64,000 nucleotides of DNA. It comes from Candidatus Enterococcus huntleyi (GTDB taxonomy: Bacteria; Bacillota; Bacilli; Lactobacillales; Enterococcaceae). Both the position numbers and the translations under genes were made by a program. This document shows, piece after piece, positions 16,792 through 26,489 of the stretch (positions are counted from its first letter, which is position 1; the number at the start of each line of letters is the position of its first letter). Below the pieces are notes generated by a model. The model had not been told where the DNA came from. It ran no database searches and saw nothing but the letters and a program-made list of their open reading frames with translations. The stretch is taken from the NCBI RefSeq assembly GCF_009933175.1, contig NZ_MAEJ01000012.1:1-64000 (forward strand), given 5' to 3'.

Positions 16792-17155
16792 GACGAATAC
16801 TATCGAACGAATCGGAAAATAAGCCTACAAAAACGACTAGAGCTGTTACGGAAATTACTTTCTCGTAGCAGTTTTTTTGGTGGTGAAGAGGTTCAGTATT
16901 GTTGATTGAGAGACAAATTCCTTTACAGAAAATACTTTCTTATCTGCTCGTTTAAAAAAGCGATATTTACAGTCGTAATTCACAAAAATGTGTCAGAAAA
17001 AGCCGGTAAACTATGCTACTATAAATAGAAATAGGAAAAAGCTACATTCACTAGATAAACAACCGTGGATTAGGTGGAATACTGGGCTTGTTGCGTAGTC
17101 AAAAAAGGACTGATCAGTAAACTAACTGATGCGAACGGTAGAAAGGTGGCAATCG
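16792..17155. other. Spacer between the YccF gene and the ABC operon
   Basis: This 364-bp stretch holds the YccF terminator (16840-16879) and an A/T-rich region with a TATAAA (within TACTATAAATAG, near 17019) that could be the -10 of the transporter promoter. No gene is seen. Confidence 0.45.
16840..16879 (+). terminator. Terminator after the YccF gene
   Basis: GCTGTTACG pairs with CGTAGCAG and is followed by seven Ts. Confidence 0.75.
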
Positions 17156-17923
17156 ATGAAAACGATGATTGATGTAAAACATTTGAGTAAAACATATGGC
17201 AATAAAGGCAACCATGCCAAAGTTTTGGATAACCTTTCTTTTCAAGTTGAGGAAGGGGAATTTGTAGGGATTATGGGGCCGAGTGGTGCGGGTAAGACCA
17301 CTCTTCTAAATATTTTGGCTACCATCAATTTACCGACAATTGGGCGTGTTCGAATCGACGGACAAGACATCACCCACATGAAAGAAAATCAGTTGAATAG
17401 CTTTCGTCGAAACGAGTTAGGCTTTATTTTTCAAGAATTCAACTTATTAGATACCTTAACGAATCGAGACAATATTGTCTTGCCACTTGCGGTTAATCGC
17501 GTACCAGTCAAGGAAATTAATCGGCGGATTGAAAAAGTCTCTGCCATTTTAAATGTTGAAACGAGTTTAGATAAATACCCTGATGAGGTTTCTGTTGGTC
17601 AACGCCAAAGAATAGCGGCAGCCAGAGCGCTTGTGAGTAAGCCAAGTGTTATTTTCGCAGATGAACCCACTGGATCGCTAGACTCAAAATCAGCCACCGA
17701 ATTGTTGCATTATTTGACTGAGATTAACATACAAGAGGATACGACCATCGTTATGGTCACACACGATCCGTATACGGCGAGTTTTTGTAATCGTATATTA
17801 TTTATCAAAGATGGCATAATTTTTTCAGAAGTAGTGAAGAGAGGCACCCGTCAGGAATTTTTTGACAAAGTCATTGATATGCAAGCAGCAATCGGCGGGG
17901 GAGGCAAACTGAATGGTCTATAG
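17156..17923 (+). CDS. BceA-type ABC transporter ATPase
   Basis: A 255-residue ATPase of the MacB/BceA (peptide-resistance) class. Walker A GPSGAGKTT (41-49), a Q-loop FQEFNLLDTL, signature VGQRQR and Walker B VIFADEPTGSLDSKSA are present. The signature has Val in place of the usual Ser of LSGGQ-like motifs (SVGQRQR). The ATG at 17156 follows GAAAGGTGG. The stop codon overlaps the start of the permease gene. BceAB-type transporters remove cell-wall antibiotics such as bacitracin from lipid targets and signal to a paired sensor kinase, but no such two-component genes flank this pair. Confidence 0.9.
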   Translation: MKTMIDVKHLSKTYGNKGNHAKVLDNLSFQVEEGEFVGIMGPSGAGKTTLLNILATINLPTIGRVRIDGQDITHMKENQLNSFRRNELGFIFQEFNLLDTLTNRDNIVLPLAVNRVPVKEINRRIEKVSAILNVETSLDKYPDEVSVGQRQRIAAARALVSKPSVIFADEPTGSLDSKSATELLHYLTEINIQEDTTIVMVTHDPYTASFCNRILFIKDGIIFSEVVKRGTRQEFFDKVIDMQAAIGGGGKLNGL

Positions 17924-19967
17924 ATTAGCCGTCCGTAGTTTTTTGAAGCAACTACAAGTGTACTTTGGTTACTTTCTAAGTATGGCAGTGGCGGTCATGA
18001 TTTATTATTCATTCAGCGCGATGACCTATGATCAACCGCTACTACGTCGTGCTAGTCAAGATGTTCGGATTGAGAGTTTTTTGAAAACGGGGAGCATTAT
18101 GGTTATTCTCGTGATTTTATTCTTTATGGTGAGTGCCAATCGGTTCTTTGTTAATAAGCGCTACAAAGAGGTTGGACTGTATCGTTTATTTGGCATGAGC
18201 AAGGTGCGGATCTCCGTTCTTTTCTTTGGAGAAACAATTGTTTTGGGCAGCTTTTCTTCTATTGTTGGTATCTTTTTTGGAATCATTTTCTCGAAGCTCT
18301 TCTCGATGATTCTCGTCAAGGCGATGAATTTATCTGTGGAAAGTGATTTCTTTATTTCATGGCCCTCGATTGGCAATACGGTCGTCGTTTTTTTCTTTGT
18401 GCTTCTCTTGGTTTCAATCAGAAGTACGCTGATGATTTTCCAGTATCAGTTAACTGGCTTCTTCAAAAAGAGAACGAGTTTGTTAGCCAAGAAGCTTCGT
18501 ATGACCTTTTGGACCTATTTTTTTGGGGTGTTAGGGGTAGTGATGATTGGGACAGGCTATGGTCTGGCCGTCTACGGCCGCAATGTCTTGCCGGAGATGA
18601 TTGCTGCGACCGATAGCTTTGGCTGGATTGTAGTTTTACCCTTCCTGATTTTTATATTGTGTGTGCTGGGCACTTACTTATTTTTTGGTTATACACTGAA
18701 AGTTATCTATCATTTACTGGGTGCGTGGAGAAATCGTCTATACACGAAGTTGCATGTGCTGACATTGGGCAATGCCAAAGTTCATCTAGCCAATAACTGG
18801 CGAATGATGGCCTGGGTTGCGATTATTTTGGGTACCTCGCTCGCCTTGATTGGTGGAACGGCTTTTTTCGCTTCCGTGATTATGAGAACCGTTCAGTTAG
18901 ACAATCCGGCTTCTTTTCAAGTGAAATCAGAGGAAGTTGATCAGGTTAAGCAGCTTTTAAATGAACGTGAAATTCCGATACTTGAGGAGGTTTCTCTGAA
19001 ATATAAAGTGGTTGCGGCAGAAGTCACGACAGCCATCGCAGATAAAAAGGAAACTTTCGTGACCGTCACAAACTTAATCACTGAAAAAGAGTACAGTTCC
19101 TTTAGAGCCATCAATCCTAATTTACCTGAGGTGTCATTGATGGATGATAAGCATGCAGTCGTATTAGATAGTCTAAGAACAATCCCAGAAGGCATCGAAC
19201 ATTATGAACCAGACTTGTTATTTTCAGGTAATATTGCTGCGACTTATCAAAGCACTATCGCCGATTATCTGGGAGATTCCTCCTTACGTTACATGGGGAT
19301 GTCCGGAGTGACGTTTGTGGTCTCTGATGAAGTTTTTAGCGAATCTAAAGGACTTATCTATCAGATTGATTCATTAAATATTTCAGCAGAAGATGAAGAA
19401 AAATATGGACAAGAGTTAGCTAGTCAACTAACGCAAACCTGGGGTGATGAGGTTATTTCTACCTATCACTCGACTGCATCAGGACTAGCCGGGACCATAA
19501 AGCCCGCCACTAATAAAGCCGAACTAAATGCGAATCAGGCAAGTTCTTTACGATTGAATCTGAATAATCGTTTTCCTAATATTCGTGCCTCAAGACGACA
19601 GATGGGTGTGTTGACTTATGTGGCCGTATTTATTGGGATGGTTTGTATGATCGCAACAGGCAGTATCTTGATGCTACGTCAATTTTCTGAGGCCAATACA
19701 GAGCGGGAAAATTATCGCTTATTAAAGAAAATGGGTATTTCCCGCAAACAATTAAATCACTTCACCTATGAGCGTAATGCCCGCGTCTTCTTTACACCAA
19801 TGATTGTCGGGATTAGTCATGCCTATTTTGCGATTCATTTCTTTAGTGAGTTCTCAGCAACCGCCAGCTATTGGCTCGCCTATTTATTCTGTGGCCTCTT
19901 GATGCTCGTCTACATTTTTTTCTACGTATTAACTATTTTACTGTACGGACGAATTGTTGAGAAATAG
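17913..19967 (+). CDS. BceB-type FtsX-domain permease
   Basis: A 684-residue membrane protein, partner of the preceding ATPase, overlapping it by 11 bases. It has about ten membrane segments, two FtsX-like regions (about 60-150 and 560-660) and a large extracytoplasmic domain between helices seven and eight (about 325-555), the layout of BceB proteins. That domain is the ligand/sensor-contact region. Substrate cannot be named from sequence. Confidence 0.9.
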   Translation: MVYRLAVRSFLKQLQVYFGYFLSMAVAVMIYYSFSAMTYDQPLLRRASQDVRIESFLKTGSIMVILVILFFMVSANRFFVNKRYKEVGLYRLFGMSKVRISVLFFGETIVLGSFSSIVGIFFGIIFSKLFSMILVKAMNLSVESDFFISWPSIGNTVVVFFFVLLLVSIRSTLMIFQYQLTGFFKKRTSLLAKKLRMTFWTYFFGVLGVVMIGTGYGLAVYGRNVLPEMIAATDSFGWIVVLPFLIFILCVLGTYLFFGYTLKVIYHLLGAWRNRLYTKLHVLTLGNAKVHLANNWRMMAWVAIILGTSLALIGGTAFFASVIMRTVQLDNPASFQVKSEEVDQVKQLLNEREIPILEEVSLKYKVVAAEVTTAIADKKETFVTVTNLITEKEYSSFRAINPNLPEVSLMDDKHAVVLDSLRTIPEGIEHYEPDLLFSGNIAATYQSTIADYLGDSSLRYMGMSGVTFVVSDEVFSESKGLIYQIDSLNISAEDEEKYGQELASQLTQTWGDEVISTYHSTASGLAGTIKPATNKAELNANQASSLRLNLNNRFPNIRASRRQMGVLTYVAVFIGMVCMIATGSILMLRQFSEANTERENYRLLKKMGISRKQLNHFTYERNARVFFTPMIVGISHAYFAIHFFSEFSATASYWLAYLFCGLLMLVYIFFYVLTILLYGRIVEK

Positions 19968-20038
19968 AAATGTAGGGTAAGAATAGGTGCAAGAGGGGTT
20001 AATGAAGCATAGATTACGTGATTCATAGGAGGAAAAGG

Positions 20039-21013
20039 ATGAAGTATCGAGTTGGGAAATCTGTTGTTGGTATCCTATTGTTACTGACTTTAAGTGCTTG
20101 TACGAAAGAGCAGGAGACTTCTGTAGGAACTATTGAAAGGGCAACATCAAGTAGTATAATTAAGTCGACGACAGGGCCAAGATTAGATAAGTCTGAAGAC
20201 GTTAAGGCTTTATGGAATGATGCAAAAGCAACAAACTTGAAATCCTATATAGCTTATTGGGGAACGGTGATGAACCAACAATATAAGGAGTACACCAAGG
20301 ATAATAGTGCCAATTTTTATGGAGTATCTATTCCACTAGGTATTATAGAACAAGAGATGCGACCCAAAGTAGGTGAGCAATTTGTTCAAATGGGCTGGAT
20401 GGACGAAAATAAGTCGGCAGATTATAAAATAGTTGCTGTCTATTCCGATATAGAAACAGCACAAGGTGGAGAAGGGCATTGTTATTTATTTGCAATACAC
20501 AAAAAGCAGCCGATTGTCTTGGTCACGATGCAAAACCAAGGGAATGCCGAAAATTCACTGACGTTCAATGAGACAGAAAATCAAGAGCTGAAGAAAAATT
20601 TTCAGGCAATTTTTGACAATACCTATGTAGCAAAAGAAAGCGAGAGGCCAGATAAAAACAGCGCATTTGATAGTAAGACGATAGAAGCCATCGCATTACT
20701 CCAAGGGATTTATTATAATACGGAGACCGGTGAAGCCAGTTTTTCTATAGATGATGAGTTTTATACCGATTTAATCAGAAAGCGGAAGTTTAAAATTATT
20801 CGAATAGATGTTTATGAAGCGGATGGATACGTGAATTATCATATAGCTTGGGATATTGATGAATTCGAGCGACGGTACGGTGAGGGGAGTGCAGGTCCAG
20901 GCCCTCAAGGATTTATGTATAGATATCTTGTCGTTGAAACGGGTGAAGATATTATGCTTGATGATTATGTTGGAAGGTTCTACACGAGAGATGAAACCAA
21001 ATTATTAAATTGA
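20039..21013 (+). CDS. DUF4767 lipoprotein
   Basis: A 324-residue secreted lipoprotein. The lipobox is LSAC at residues 18-21 of a short signal peptide, followed by a Ser/Thr-rich spacer. The central domain starting LWNDAKATNLKSYIAYWGTV matches the DUF4767 domain found in Lactobacillales lipoproteins. An AGGAGG site precedes the ATG at 20039. It lies 71 bases after the permease gene and may be cotranscribed, although no close coupling is seen. Function is unknown. Confidence 0.8.
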   Translation: MKYRVGKSVVGILLLLTLSACTKEQETSVGTIERATSSSIIKSTTGPRLDKSEDVKALWNDAKATNLKSYIAYWGTVMNQQYKEYTKDNSANFYGVSIPLGIIEQEMRPKVGEQFVQMGWMDENKSADYKIVAVYSDIETAQGGEGHCYLFAIHKKQPIVLVTMQNQGNAENSLTFNETENQELKKNFQAIFDNTYVAKESERPDKNSAFDSKTIEAIALLQGIYYNTETGEASFSIDDEFYTDLIRKRKFKIIRIDVYEADGYVNYHIAWDIDEFERRYGEGSAGPGPQGFMYRYLVVETGEDIMLDDYVGRFYTRDETKLLN

Positions 21014-21275
21014 GAGACTAGACAGCCACTTGTCGAAAATTGTCGGTAGTGCCACAACAACTATAAAAGTGAAGTACGAGTAGGGAAATAATAGAAATAG
21101 CAATGATCGGTTCCTATCAATAAGATGAATAAAGGGGAAACAAGTTGCGCAATCTACACCCATATGCTAAATCGCTCAAACAAGTTAAAATCAAGTTCAA
21201 ATAAATAACAGAATTAAGTCTTATCATTCCAGTAGCGTCATGATATACTTTTCAAGAGAAGAAAGGAGTTTTTCG

Positions 21276-22358
21276 ATGGATAAAAAGGAAGAAAACTTAT
21301 TAATAGAATTAACTAGCGCGCGAGGCGTTCCCGGAAATGAAGAAGAGGTCCGCGAGGTCTTTAAAAAATATGCAAAGCCATTTGCTGAAGATATCTTTTT
21401 TGACGGCTTAGGTAGTGTGATTGCCAAACATTCTGGCACTGGCGGCGGTCCGAAGATTTTCATTTCAGGACACATGGATGAGGTTGGCTTCATGGTCACT
21501 AAGATTACTGAAAAAGGCTTTATTGAATTTCAAACGCTTGGTGGTTGGTGGGGACAAGTTATGCTCGCTCAACAAGTGGAAATTAAAACGCAAGATGGCA
21601 AAATTATTCATGGGGTAATTGGCTCAAAACCGCCACATGTTTTGACGGCGGCAGTGCGTAATAAACCTTATGATATTAAGGATATGTTCATTGATATCGG
21701 TGCTTCAAGTGCTGATGAAGCAAAAGGCTGGGGCATTCGTCCAGGCGATATGGTGACACCTTATATTGAATACAAACGATTAAATGAGAGTAAATTCTTA
21801 TTAGCGAAAGCTTGGGACAATCGCATTGGGACAGCTGTTTCATTGCGCGTACTTGAGAATTTATCAAAAGAAGAACACCCGAATGTTTTATTTGCGGGCA
21901 GTGACGTGCAAGAAGAAGTTGGTTTACGCGGAGCTAGAACCAGTACGCACTTGGTTAACCCGGATATTGCCATCGCTTTGGATACAGGAACAGCCGGAGA
22001 TACACCAGGCATGACAGCCAAAGAGGCAGACTCTGTGTTAGGTGAGGGGCCGCAAGTATTGATTTTCGACGCTTCAATGATTCCACATAAAAAATTATTG
22101 AATTTCGTGATTCGTGTGGCAGAAGAATTGGAGATTCCTTTCCAATACACTGTTATTACTGGTGGCGGAACCGACGCTGGACAGATGCATTTGACTAGAG
22201 ATGGTGTGCCTGCTGTAGCCATCACTGTCCCAGTTCGCTACCTGCATTCGCATACTTCTGTGATTCATGAGGATGATTATTTTAATACAGTCAAATTAGT
22301 AACGGAAGTCGTTCGTCGTTTGGATCGTGAAACGGTCGAAGAACTTAAAAGTTACTAG
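21276..22358 (+). CDS. pepA: Glutamyl aminopeptidase, M42 family
   Basis: A 360-residue cytosolic metallopeptidase. Metal and catalytic motifs of M42 are visible: SGHMDEVGFMV, AWDNRIGTAV, VQEEVGLRGA, IALDTGTAGDTPG, and the C-terminal LHSHTSVIHEDD. Lactococcal PepA homologues release N-terminal Glu/Asp from peptides. The ATG at 21276 follows AAAGGAG; the longer frame from 21240 is rejected. A 14-base gap separates it from the next gene. Confidence 0.94.
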   Translation: MDKKEENLLIELTSARGVPGNEEEVREVFKKYAKPFAEDIFFDGLGSVIAKHSGTGGGPKIFISGHMDEVGFMVTKITEKGFIEFQTLGGWWGQVMLAQQVEIKTQDGKIIHGVIGSKPPHVLTAAVRNKPYDIKDMFIDIGASSADEAKGWGIRPGDMVTPYIEYKRLNESKFLLAKAWDNRIGTAVSLRVLENLSKEEHPNVLFAGSDVQEEVGLRGARTSTHLVNPDIAIALDTGTAGDTPGMTAKEADSVLGEGPQVLIFDASMIPHKKLLNFVIRVAEELEIPFQYTVITGGGTDAGQMHLTRDGVPAVAITVPVRYLHSHTSVIHEDDYFNTVKLVTEVVRRLDRETVEELKSY

Positions 22359-22372
22359 GATAAGGAGCCTTT

Positions 22373-23191
22373 ATGAAAATAAGTATTTCAGAATATAAAA
22401 ACCGAGCAAGAAACGCCTTGGCAGGTCAATGGGGTGTCAATGCTGGAGTGATCTTTGTTTCCTTTTTGACAACAAGTATTGTCAGCTCAATTGTGATGTC
22501 ACTTTCCAATTTTGAGACAGACAGTATTCAACAAGCGGGGTTAGATTGGATAATTTCCGCCTGTATTTTATTTGCTTTCACTTACGGTTGTTTCTACGTT
22601 TCCCTATTTGTCAGTCGTGGGGGACGCGCGAGTATTGGACAAGTTTTTAGCATATTTCAATCGAAATATTATTTCCCTCTGTTATTAATCAACTTGATTG
22701 AAACGGTGGCTCAATTTATCATCAGTGCCATCATCATGATTCCTGTCCTTTTAATTGCGGGCGCATCATTATATGCAACTATCTTACTGACCGACAATAC
22801 TAATCGAGCGATTCAATTGAGAGAACTGGGGGGAATGACAATCGGGATAAGTCTCGGTGCGATTGTAGTCACCTTGTTACTCATCATTGCCGTGATTGTG
22901 TTATCTTTCCTTCTTTCTGGCGTTTTTCGCTTTGTCGTCCTTGCTAAAATGGATTTCCCTCATTTAACTATCACTGAAGCATTACGGTATGGTTGGTTTT
23001 TAGTAAAGGATCGCTTAGGACAATATTTACTACTACAGCTATCATTTATTGGCTGGTATATTTTAGGAACAATCTTATTTTTCGTTGGAGTATTCTGGGT
23101 CAATGCCTATCAAAATGTTACAAATGCAGCCTTCTATGACGAAGCACGCAAACAAAAAGGCAACCCACAAGAAGTTTCAATCGGGGAATAA
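22373..23191 (+). CDS. DUF975-family integral membrane protein
   Basis: A 272-residue protein beginning ISEYKNRARNALAGQWGVNA, the recognisable start of DUF975 proteins, followed by about five to six membrane segments with the YGCFYVSLFVSRGG loop between. Function is not known; the family is common in Lactobacillales. It lies 14 bases after pepA with a GGAG site and ends at a hairpin, so pepA and this gene form a two-gene operon. Confidence 0.85.
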   Translation: MKISISEYKNRARNALAGQWGVNAGVIFVSFLTTSIVSSIVMSLSNFETDSIQQAGLDWIISACILFAFTYGCFYVSLFVSRGGRASIGQVFSIFQSKYYFPLLLINLIETVAQFIISAIIMIPVLLIAGASLYATILLTDNTNRAIQLRELGGMTIGISLGAIVVTLLLIIAVIVLSFLLSGVFRFVVLAKMDFPHLTITEALRYGWFLVKDRLGQYLLLQLSFIGWYILGTILFFVGVFWVNAYQNVTNAAFYDEARKQKGNPQEVSIGE

Positions 23192-23222
23192 TAAGACAAA
23201 TTGGATGTATGTGTTAACAATC

Positions 23223-23259
23223 GACTGCCCTCATTTTCTAGTGACGGGTGGTCTTTTTT
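23223..23259 (+). terminator. Terminator after the DUF975 gene
   Basis: GACTGCCC pairs (with one G:T) with GGGTGGTC across a 15-base loop and is followed by six Ts. Confidence 0.7.
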
Positions 23260-23412
23260 GTTTAGGGAGAATTTATGCGGTGGGATTTTAGGTGAAATCG
23301 TGGGGTAATTAATTCGTATGTTATAAAAGAGGAGGGCGTAAAGGATAAAATAAATTTGCGAAAAATAAATTTCATCGAGGACTTGAATTCTAAAGAAAAT
23401 TGATTTAAGATA

Positions 23413-23430
23413 TAGTTAGCCGGCTAACTA
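23413..23430. promoter_or_regulatory. Perfect 18-bp palindrome, probable MarR operator
   Basis: TAGTTAGCCGGCTAACTA is a perfect palindrome 20 bases before the MarR-family start codon. Its position over or just past the promoter fits autoregulation, the rule for MarR proteins. Confidence 0.75.
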
Positions 23431-23450
23431 AATGCAAAAGGAGGATGGAC

Positions 23451-23993
23451 ATGGCTTATTTTAATTTTTCGGATCGACCAACAGAACAAAGAATTGCTTC
23501 AATTGCCTCACAGTTTAACCTAGAAATAAACCCTAATTCAATAAATTTATATTTAGAATTTCAACAAGTATACCGAGAGATAGAAAAGAGATATGATCAA
23601 TTATTAGAAAAATTTGATTTAACTGAGTCACGCTTTGCGATTTTGATGTTTTTATTTTATTCAGCAGACAAACAGCTTTTGCCTTCAGAAATCGCTGAAA
23701 AGCTCGGAGTCGCTAGACCAACTGCGAGCAAATTGCTTAAAGGAATGAAAACACAAGGACTTGTTACGATTGAGATGTCGCCTTCTGATAAACGAGCGAG
23801 TATTGTTGGTATTACAGAAAAAGGGATTGCGACGCTACAGCGTTTTTTACCTTATAACTACCAAGCAGTTGATCGCCTTTTTGAAGAGTTTACAGAAGAA
23901 GAAAGAGCCCAATTCTATCGCCTTTTACATAAATTAAACAGTGGGAAAAATAAATTACAATTATTGGAGGAATCACTCGATGGAGACAACTAA
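23451..23993 (+). CDS. MarR-family transcriptional regulator
   Basis: A 180-residue winged-helix regulator, longer than the usual 140-150 because of an N-terminal extension (about residues 1-30). The DNA-binding core (PSEIAEKLGVARPTASKLLK, about 80-100) and the wing (IEMSPSDKRASIVGITEKG) are clear. The ATG at 23451 is seven bases after AAAGGAGG. A perfect palindrome lies directly upstream. The last 14 bases overlap the following rhodanese-like gene, so the two are cotranscribed. Confidence 0.9.
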   Translation: MAYFNFSDRPTEQRIASIASQFNLEINPNSINLYLEFQQVYREIEKRYDQLLEKFDLTESRFAILMFLFYSADKQLLPSEIAEKLGVARPTASKLLKGMKTQGLVTIEMSPSDKRASIVGITEKGIATLQRFLPYNYQAVDRLFEEFTEEERAQFYRLLHKLNSGKNKLQLLEESLDGDN

Positions 23994-24342
23994 AATAAAT
24001 TTACTTGAAACTTACCTAAGCTTATATATTAATCATTTTGAGGTACTGAATCATTTGGAAGAAGAAAATTCACCTTATGTTATGTTAGATGTCAGAAATG
24101 CTCCAGCTCAAATGAAAAAAGATCAGATTAAAGGGGCGCTAGCAATTCCTGCAAAAGAATTAGCCGCTCATTTAGAGGAACTCGATAAGACAAAAACGTA
24201 TGTGGTCTACGATTGGACAGCAGGAACAATATTAGGTAAACAAGCACTCTTATTGTTATTAAAAGCAGGCTTCACTGCCTATGAATTAGCGGGCGCATTG
24301 GAAGGCTGGAAAGGCATGAACTTACCCGTAGAAGAAATTTAA
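23980..24342 (+). CDS. Rhodanese-fold protein lacking the catalytic cysteine
   Basis: A 120-residue single-domain rhodanese fold with VMLDVRN (about 34-40), GALAIPAKEL and the terminal YELAGALEGWKGMNLPVE signature. In active sulfurtransferases a cysteine follows the VVY strand; here it is Asp78 (YVVYDWTAGT), so sulfur transfer by the usual route is not expected. The ATG at 23980 follows GGAGG inside the marR-like gene. The MarR neighbour suggests a sensing or binding role in stress response. Confidence 0.8.
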   Translation: METTKINLLETYLSLYINHFEVLNHLEEENSPYVMLDVRNAPAQMKKDQIKGALAIPAKELAAHLEELDKTKTYVVYDWTAGTILGKQALLLLLKAGFTAYELAGALEGWKGMNLPVEEI

Positions 24343-24478
24343 TTTTCCGGAGTAAAAAAGCTTACGATGTAAGAATCAGTCGATGCGAACTTCAGACTGA
24401 TTTTCATCTGTTTTATTGTGAAATAAATGCGGAGCTTAGTCTATTTCTTTCATTTTCAATAAAAACTAGCCACCTTAA

Positions 24479-24526
24479 AAAAATCACCTCAAAATCGGAC
24501 AGGATTTTGGTGTGATTTTCTTTTTT
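24479..24526 (+). terminator. Terminator after the MarR/rhodanese pair
   Basis: AAATCACCTCAAAATC pairs with GATTTTGGTGTGATTT over a six-base loop, followed by TCTTTTTT. Confidence 0.8.
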
Positions 24527-24559
24527 ATGATAACATATCTTATGGAAGGTGGGAGTTTT

Positions 24560-25300
24560 ATGAAATTAACGGTACTTGGTTGTTTAGGTGCCTATCCATA
24601 CAATGGGCAAGGGACGACGGGCTATTTACTGACGTCTGGCGATTACAACTTGTTGGTGGATGCTGGCAGTACAACCTTAGTGAATTTGGAAAAACATCTG
24701 GATCCATTAGCTTTAGACGCGGTTATTTTGAGCCATTATCACCATGATCATATAGCTGATTTAGGGGTATTGCAATATTATTGGCAGTTATTTCCCACAG
24801 ATGAGAAGAAACCTATTTTACCGATTTATGGTCATACGGAAGATGAGCGCCACTTTTTAGAGCTGACGATGGAGAATGTCAGTCAAGGCTATCCTTATCT
24901 TGGCTCAGATGAATTACAATTAGGGCCATTCACCGTGACATTTATGAAAACGATTCACCCAGTACCTTGTTATGCGATGCGCTTTACGGAGACAGCCACT
25001 GGAAAAGTCTTTGTCTTCACCGGAGATTCTGGTTATTTAGAAAGCTTTGTCGACTTTGCCAAAGGCGCTGACCTATTTTTAGCCGACACGTATTTATTTG
25101 AAGGTAACGAGCGCCATAAAGCCCATTTTACCTCTAAGGAATCTGGTGAAATTGCTAAGGCAGCCGCTGTGAAAAAATTAGTGCTGACGCATTTGCCGCA
25201 AATCGGTGATTTAAATCAATTAAAAGAAGAAGCGCAAGCCGCAGCAGGCTCAACTATTTCGGTAGAACTTGCTGAGCCAAATAAAGAATTTATCATTTAG
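24560..25300 (+). CDS. Metallo-beta-lactamase-fold hydrolase
   Basis: A 246-residue enzyme with the zinc motif HYHHDH (about 62-67), a later metal histidine in MKTIHPVPCYAMRF, the bridging Asp in FTGDSGY and a final histidine in VLTHLPQ. It belongs to the RNase Z/PhnP-like branch of MBL proteins; the substrate is not clear. The ATG at 24560 follows GGAAGGTGGG. The gene is followed 12 bases later by lplA, suggesting one operon. Confidence 0.88.
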   Translation: MKLTVLGCLGAYPYNGQGTTGYLLTSGDYNLLVDAGSTTLVNLEKHLDPLALDAVILSHYHHDHIADLGVLQYYWQLFPTDEKKPILPIYGHTEDERHFLELTMENVSQGYPYLGSDELQLGPFTVTFMKTIHPVPCYAMRFTETATGKVFVFTGDSGYLESFVDFAKGADLFLADTYLFEGNERHKAHFTSKESGEIAKAAAVKKLVLTHLPQIGDLNQLKEEAQAAAGSTISVELAEPNKEFII

Positions 25301-25312
25301 GAGGAAATTTCT

Positions 25313-26317
25313 GTGATCTTTGTACCCAACGAAAATAACGACCCAAGAGTCAACCTAGCAATCGAAACATATTTATTAAAAGAGTTACCTTTAGACGAAC
25401 CAATCTTGTTATTTTACATCAACGAACCGTCAATTATTATCGGTCGTAACCAAAATACAATCGAAGAAATTAATGTCGATTACGTGGAAGAACATGGCAT
25501 TCATGTCGTGCGTCGTCTGAGTGGAGGCGGAGCAGTTTACCATGACTTTGGGAACTTAAACTTCAGCTTTATCATGCCGGATGACGGCAATTCATTCCGT
25601 GATTTTGCCAAATTAACAAAGCCAATTATTCAAGCTTTACACGAATTAGGAATTGATGGCGCTGAATTAAAAGGCCGTAATGATTTAGTGATTAATGACA
25701 TGAAATTCTCAGGGAATGCGATGTATGCAACGAGTGGCAGAATGTTCGCTCACGGCACGATTATGTTTGATAGTGACGTCAACGAAGTCGTTAATGCCTT
25801 GAAAGTGCGTAAAGATAAAATTGAATCAAAAGGCATTAAATCAATCCGTTCTCGTGTAACGAATATCAAACCATTCTTACCGAAAGAAAAACAAGACATG
25901 ACCACTAAAGAATTCCGTCAAGATATTCTCTTGAAAATCTTTGGTGTGGATTCAGTAGATCAAGTCAAAACTTATGAACTAACTGACAAGGACTGGGTCG
26001 AAATCAATAAAATTTCTGATGAATATTATCGCAATTGGGACTGGAATTACGGAAAATCACCTGAATTTGATATCGAAAGACGTCATCGTTTCCCAATCGG
26101 TTCGATTGAAATTCGTCTAAACGTCTCAAATGGTGAAATCGTTGATGCAAAAATCTTCGGTGATTTCTTCGGATTAGGCGAAATCTCAGATGTTGAAAAA
26201 GCTTTAGTTGGTGTAAAATACGAAAAAGCAGCCATCAACGAAGCAGTCAAAGACATCGATGTTAAGAAATACTTCGGTAATATTGAAGGCCAAGAATTAG
26301 CAGATTTAATCTATTAA
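25313..26317 (+). CDS. lplA: Lipoate-protein ligase
   Basis: A 334-residue enzyme that activates lipoate with ATP and attaches it to E2 or GcvH lysines. The lipoate-binding RRLSGGGAVYHDFGN (about 68-82) and the lysine-bearing NDMKFSGNAMYA loop (about 130) are intact, and the C-terminal accessory domain is present. The start is GTG at 25313, eight bases after AGGAGG. A strong terminator follows. Confidence 0.95.
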   Translation: MIFVPNENNDPRVNLAIETYLLKELPLDEPILLFYINEPSIIIGRNQNTIEEINVDYVEEHGIHVVRRLSGGGAVYHDFGNLNFSFIMPDDGNSFRDFAKLTKPIIQALHELGIDGAELKGRNDLVINDMKFSGNAMYATSGRMFAHGTIMFDSDVNEVVNALKVRKDKIESKGIKSIRSRVTNIKPFLPKEKQDMTTKEFRQDILLKIFGVDSVDQVKTYELTDKDWVEINKISDEYYRNWDWNYGKSPEFDIERRHRFPIGSIEIRLNVSNGEIVDAKIFGDFFGLGEISDVEKALVGVKYEKAAINEAVKDIDVKKYFGNIEGQELADLIY

Positions 26318-26332
26318 TAAAAAGAACAGATA

Positions 26333-26375
26333 AGGTTATGGGTGCCGTAAAAGACGGTCCTCATAACCTTTTTTT
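26333..26375 (+). terminator. Terminator after lplA
   Basis: AGGTTATG pairs with CATAACCT and is followed by a seven-T run. Confidence 0.85.
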
Positions 26376-26489
26376 GCTGAATAAGTAGAATCTATTTGAC
26401 TATCCGGAAATTATTTTTCGCTAACAGCGTTTCCTTATTGAAAGAACGGCGCACTCTTCGTATAATAGATAAGGAAATGAGGGGAAAGT

